Of a stretch of DNA of 5,816 bases, positions 5,688 through 5,816 are shown piece after piece. The notes under the pieces are model-generated. The model was not told where the DNA came from. It saw only the letters and a list, made by a program, of their open reading frames with translations, and searched no databases. Where the stretch lies: assembly GCA_021813005.1 (NCBI GenBank), contig JAKAMH010000062.1, positions 1 through 5,816 on the forward strand, read 5' to 3'. Source of the DNA: a bacterium (GTDB taxonomy: Bacteria > Patescibacteriota > Microgenomatia > Levybacterales > UBA12049). The position numbers and the translations under genes were made by a program. Each line of letters starts with the position of its first letter. The first letter of the stretch is position 1.

Positions 5688-5774
5688 GTACTCCGACTGC
5701 GGCGTGAGGATAAAAAAATGAAGACTCTCAGTGGCAGTAACTTCGGTGATAGGTGAGAATGCGTCTATTGGTAT
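5688..5774 (-). other. Possible N-terminal extension of the GNAT-like gene without a standard start codon
   Basis: The 29 codons in frame upstream of the TTG at 5687 contain no ATG, GTG or TTG, yet they read like protein: SLHFFILTPQSEY looks like a first beta strand leading into the helix that begins the annotated part. An ATA or ATC start, a frameshift, or chance are the options. The remaining bases to the window edge (5775-5816) show nothing I can name. Confidence 0.3.
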
Positions 5775-5816
5775 CTATTCACGAAGTACCGAACGCTGTA
5801 TCTTAACAGTTGACGT

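Noticed and set aside
5810..5815. TTGACG on the plus strand at the right edge as a divergent promoter
   Set aside because: Only a -35-like hexamer is visible; the -10 and any gene would lie outside the window.

Overview
The window reads as a compact bacterial chromosome segment. Every gene I can support lies on the minus strand, so transcription runs from right to left. MurB and a DapF-family protein indicate a peptidoglycan-making bacterium. The lineage cannot be fixed from the sequence. Several promoters sit so close to their start codons that the mRNAs would be leaderless or nearly so, which is common in some bacterial groups and not diagnostic of one.

Layout in transcription order: (1) 5687-5058, a GNAT-like acetyltransferase whose true start is unclear. 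(2) A short gap holding a promoter, then tdh (5014-4010) and kbl (4013-2811) overlapping by 4 bases. Together they form the threonine dehydrogenase / 2-amino-3-ketobutyrate CoA ligase pathway, which turns threonine into glycine and acetyl-CoA. (3) A 50-base gap with a weaker promoter, then murB (2760-1792). (4) A 178-base intergenic region (1614-1791) packed with regulatory signals. It has a near-consensus sigma-70 promoter, a 22-codon leader ORF starting about where the RNA should start, and four segments that can fold into mutually exclusive hairpins ending in an intrinsic terminator. (5) 1613-807, a 268-residue protein of unknown function. (6) 802-1, a long, divergent diaminopimelate epimerase family protein cut off by the window edge. 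Its start lies 4 bases past the unknown gene's stop.

The most notable element is the 1614-1733 leader. It has the architecture of a classical ribosome-mediated transcription attenuator, and two adjacent lysine codons lie just before the first pairing segment. It controls a cistron pair that includes a DapF-family enzyme, whose usual product is the precursor of lysine and of peptidoglycan DAP. I infer a possible lysine- or translation-responsive attenuator for an undescribed gene pair. The pairings are visible in the sequence; the ligand and the function of the unknown partner are not.
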